Assembly: GCF_001423525.1 (NCBI RefSeq)
Contig: NZ_LMOI01000003.1
Location: forward strand, 62,001-126,000
Reading direction: 5' to 3'
DNA: 64,000 nucleotides
DNA from: Arthrobacter sp. Leaf137
GTDB lineage: Bacteria; Actinomycetota; Actinomycetes; Actinomycetales; Micrococcaceae
The notes below the pieces were generated by a model. It searched no databases. It was not told the DNA's origin and worked only from the letters and a program-made list of their open reading frames with translations. Below are positions 63,330-64,000 of the stretch, in pieces; the stretch's first letter is position 1, and each line of letters begins with the position of its first letter. The translations under genes and the position numbers were made by a program.

Positions 63330-64000
63330 ATGACCGCCCTCCGCTCTCCGCGGCAACTGTCCCGCGAGGTCCTCGCCGGGATGGTCACAACGCTGGCGCT
63401 GGTCCCTGAAGTCATCTCCTTCTCAATCGTCGCGGGAGTCGATCCGATGGTGAGCCTTGTCGCCTCCATCGTGCTGGCCCTGGCGATGTCCATCCTGGGC
63501 GGACGGCCGGGAGTGGTCACCGCGGCGGCCGGTTCCGTGGCCCTGGTCATAGCCCCGCTGGTGCACGAACACGGCGTGCAGTACGTCCTGCCGACGGTGC
63601 TCCTGGCCGGCGTTATCCAGGTGGTCTTTGGCCTGGCCGGCCTCGCCCGCCTGATGCGGTTCATTCCCCGCTCGGTGATGATCGGGTTCGTCAATGCCCT
63701 GGGTGTGCTGATCTTCATGGCGCAGGTGCCGCACGTCCTCAACGTCCCGTGGCTCGCCTACGCCCTGTTCGCCCTGACTTTCGCGATCATCTTCATCCTT
63801 CCGCGGTTCACGAAGGTGGTCCCGTCGCCGCTGGTGGCGATCGTCGTCGTGACCGCAATCGCGATCATTGCCGGCCTCGCGGTTCCAAACGTCTCTGACG
63901 AGGGGCCCCTCACAGGCAAGCTTCCCGGCTTTACTCCGTTCCTCTTCCCGGTGAACGTTGAGACGTTCCAGCTGATCCTGCCCACCGCGCTGAGCGTGGC
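63330..64000 (+). CDS. SulP-family anion transporter, N-terminal part (runs off window)
   Basis: The frame is open from about 63282 to the end of the window; ATG 63330 is chosen provisionally. The first 220 residues are membrane helices with the SulP pattern: LAGMVTTLALVPEVISFSIVAGVDP, GGRPGVVTAAAGSVALVIAPL and RFIPRSVMIGFVNALGVLIFMAQ. SulP proteins import sulfate, bicarbonate or other anions; the STAS domain expected at the C-terminus lies outside. The MerR gene on the other strand may control it. Confidence 0.87.
   Translation, partial: MTALRSPRQLSREVLAGMVTTLALVPEVISFSIVAGVDPMVSLVASIVLALAMSILGGRPGVVTAAAGSVALVIAPLVHEHGVQYVLPTVLLAGVIQVVFGLAGLARLMRFIPRSVMIGFVNALGVLIFMAQVPHVLNVPWLAYALFALTFAIIFILPRFTKVVPSPLVAIVVVTAIAIIAGLAVPNVSDEGPLTGKLPGFTPFLFPVNVETFQLILPTALSV

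Overview
The window is high-GC DNA from an actinobacterium. Gene content points to an Arthrobacter-type soil organism (Arthrobacter, Pseudarthrobacter or Paenarthrobacter): PEP synthase with its PpsR regulator, an MptB-like mannosyltransferase, many GntR/LysR/AraC regulators and sugar and organic-acid catabolism. The genus is inferred from family resemblance, not from a marker gene. I found no rRNA, tRNA or CRISPR array.

Layout. 1-3.7 kb: end of a multicopper oxidase, a lipoprotein, and an FGGY sugar kinase/aldose-epimerase pair behind a perfect LacI-type operator. 4-10 kb: an accessory stretch with small hypothetical proteins, a PadR-controlled operon, a secreted M23 peptidase with FG-GAP repeats, and scattered copies of a 21-bp motif. 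10-19.2 kb: a tartrate-use island (DASS transporter, LysR regulator, tartrate dehydrogenase, DAACS symporter, glycerate 2-kinase, pyruvate kinase). Three copies of one 17-bp dyad place transporter, regulator and operon under the same LysR control. 19.2-24.6 kb: a formaldehyde/alcohol dehydrogenase cluster and a DUF1345 protein between two 18-bp direct repeats, then a decayed LytR_C gene. 24.6-30.2 kb: an AraC regulator, a cellulase-like glycosidase and a DUF5107-TPR protein in one minus-strand operon. 30.3-33.5 kb: ppsA and its regulator. 33.8-39.5 kb: a second tartrate locus (tartrate dehydrogenase, 2-hydroxyacid dehydrogenase, DAACS symporter, D-tartrate dehydratase) with a divergent GntR regulator and three TCTTATAAGA operators.

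39.5-64 kb is mixed: an AraC-VOC-UvrA2-like drug-response set, an alpha/beta hydrolase, a MOSC protein, a three-gene unit that looks like a bacteriocin precursor with a 4-TM partner, a trypsin-like protease, MFS/GntR genes, a LysR/EamA pair, a glycosyltransferase/TetR pair, a FAD monooxygenase, two tandem membrane glycosyltransferase paralogues that appear to start at ATT, an MptB-like enzyme, a MerR regulator and the start of a SulP transporter.

How the genes fit together. The first island converts tartrate to D-glycerate, 2-phosphoglycerate, PEP and pyruvate (enolase is not in the window). The second island dehydrates D-tartrate to oxaloacetate. PEP synthase with PpsR lies next to it and can return pyruvate to PEP for gluconeogenesis. 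The window therefore holds most of a tartrate-to-central-metabolism route in two separately regulated loci.
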